Shown in pieces: positions 5,673-5,738 of a stretch of DNA of 5,738 bases. The position numbers and the translations under genes are program-made. Source of the stretch: Bacteroidia bacterium (GTDB lineage Bacteria; Bacteroidota; Bacteroidia; Cytophagales; Cyclobacteriaceae). Within the stretch, counting starts at the first letter, position 1. Every line of letters starts with the position of its first letter. The DNA lies in contig JANXRR010000393.1 in NCBI GenBank assembly GCA_025356795.1, positions 1-5,738 on the forward strand, read 5' to 3'. The notes under the pieces were generated by a model that saw only the letters and a list, made by a program, of their open reading frames with translations, was not told the DNA's origin and ran no database searches.

Positions 5673-5738
5673 CTTTTTGAAAACCCAACTCCTATTTATA
5701 TTCATTGTACTTTCTTACGGCTTGCTTAAAGCTCAAGA
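5659..5738 (+). CDS. Exported protein of unknown function, N-terminal 26 residues, 3' truncated by window
   Basis: ATG at 5659 opens a frame that differs from the preceding gene and stays open to the window end. Its 26 codons read as a signal peptide: 'MNTFSFLK', a hydrophobic core 'LLFIFIVLSYGLL' and 'KAQ', which looks like a signal peptidase I site. There is no lipobox cysteine in view. In Bacteroidota the third gene of such sigma/anti-sigma units is often a small periplasmic protein, some annotated as a sensor of ECF-type sigma factor or as Spy/CpxP-like, so this may be the sensor partner. That role is inferred from position only, since the mature protein lies outside the window. The 14-base overlap with the anti-sigma gene argues for one transcript. 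Confidence 0.7.
   Translation, partial: MNTFSFLKTQLLFIFIVLSYGLLKAQ

Overview
The window looks like a Bacteroidota genome, most likely Cytophagales or a close relative. Coding density is high on one strand and the DNA is AT-rich. No start codon has a convincing Shine-Dalgarno site; starts follow short A/T-rich leaders instead. There is a TTTG-N20-TTACTTTG promoter-like signal of the Bacteroidota type, a split transketolase, and a three-gene ECF sigma module with an N-terminal 'VPDGYF' anti-sigma-like protein, an arrangement typical of this phylum. The taxon is inferred from these traits only. All seven genes I accept lie on the + strand.

Positions 1-1306 hold the end of a transketolase N-terminal (thiamine diphosphate-binding) subunit and the complete C-terminal subunit; together they would make one transketolase. 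Positions 1367-3253 encode a 628-residue fusion of a SerB-like HAD phosphatase to a complete SerA-type 3-phosphoglycerate dehydrogenase with an ACT domain. After a 305-base gap comes a class V aminotransferase (3559-4632), best read as a SerC-type phosphoserine aminotransferase. All three steps from 3-phosphoglycerate to serine are therefore encoded in two neighbouring genes: steps 1 and 3 in one polypeptide and step 2 next door. The transketolase just upstream links them to sugar-phosphate metabolism.

The 3254-3558 gap is the least ordinary stretch. Its first 204 bases are bounded by imperfect terminal inverted repeats of about 36 bases, with outer 9-base ends that are perfect. TA dinucleotides sit on both sides and small hairpins lie inside. 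It looks like a miniature inverted-repeat (MITE-like) element inserted exactly at the stop codon of the fusion gene; a structured RNA or regulatory region is the alternative. A candidate promoter for serC follows it.

Positions 4676-5738 start a separate regulatory unit. It contains an ECF sigma factor that must start at a rare TTG, a single-pass membrane protein that is probably its anti-sigma factor, and the first 26 codons of an exported protein overlapping the anti-sigma gene by 14 bases. A hairpin ending in TTTT sits between serC and the sigma gene. Nothing in the sequence functionally ties the sigma module to serine synthesis.
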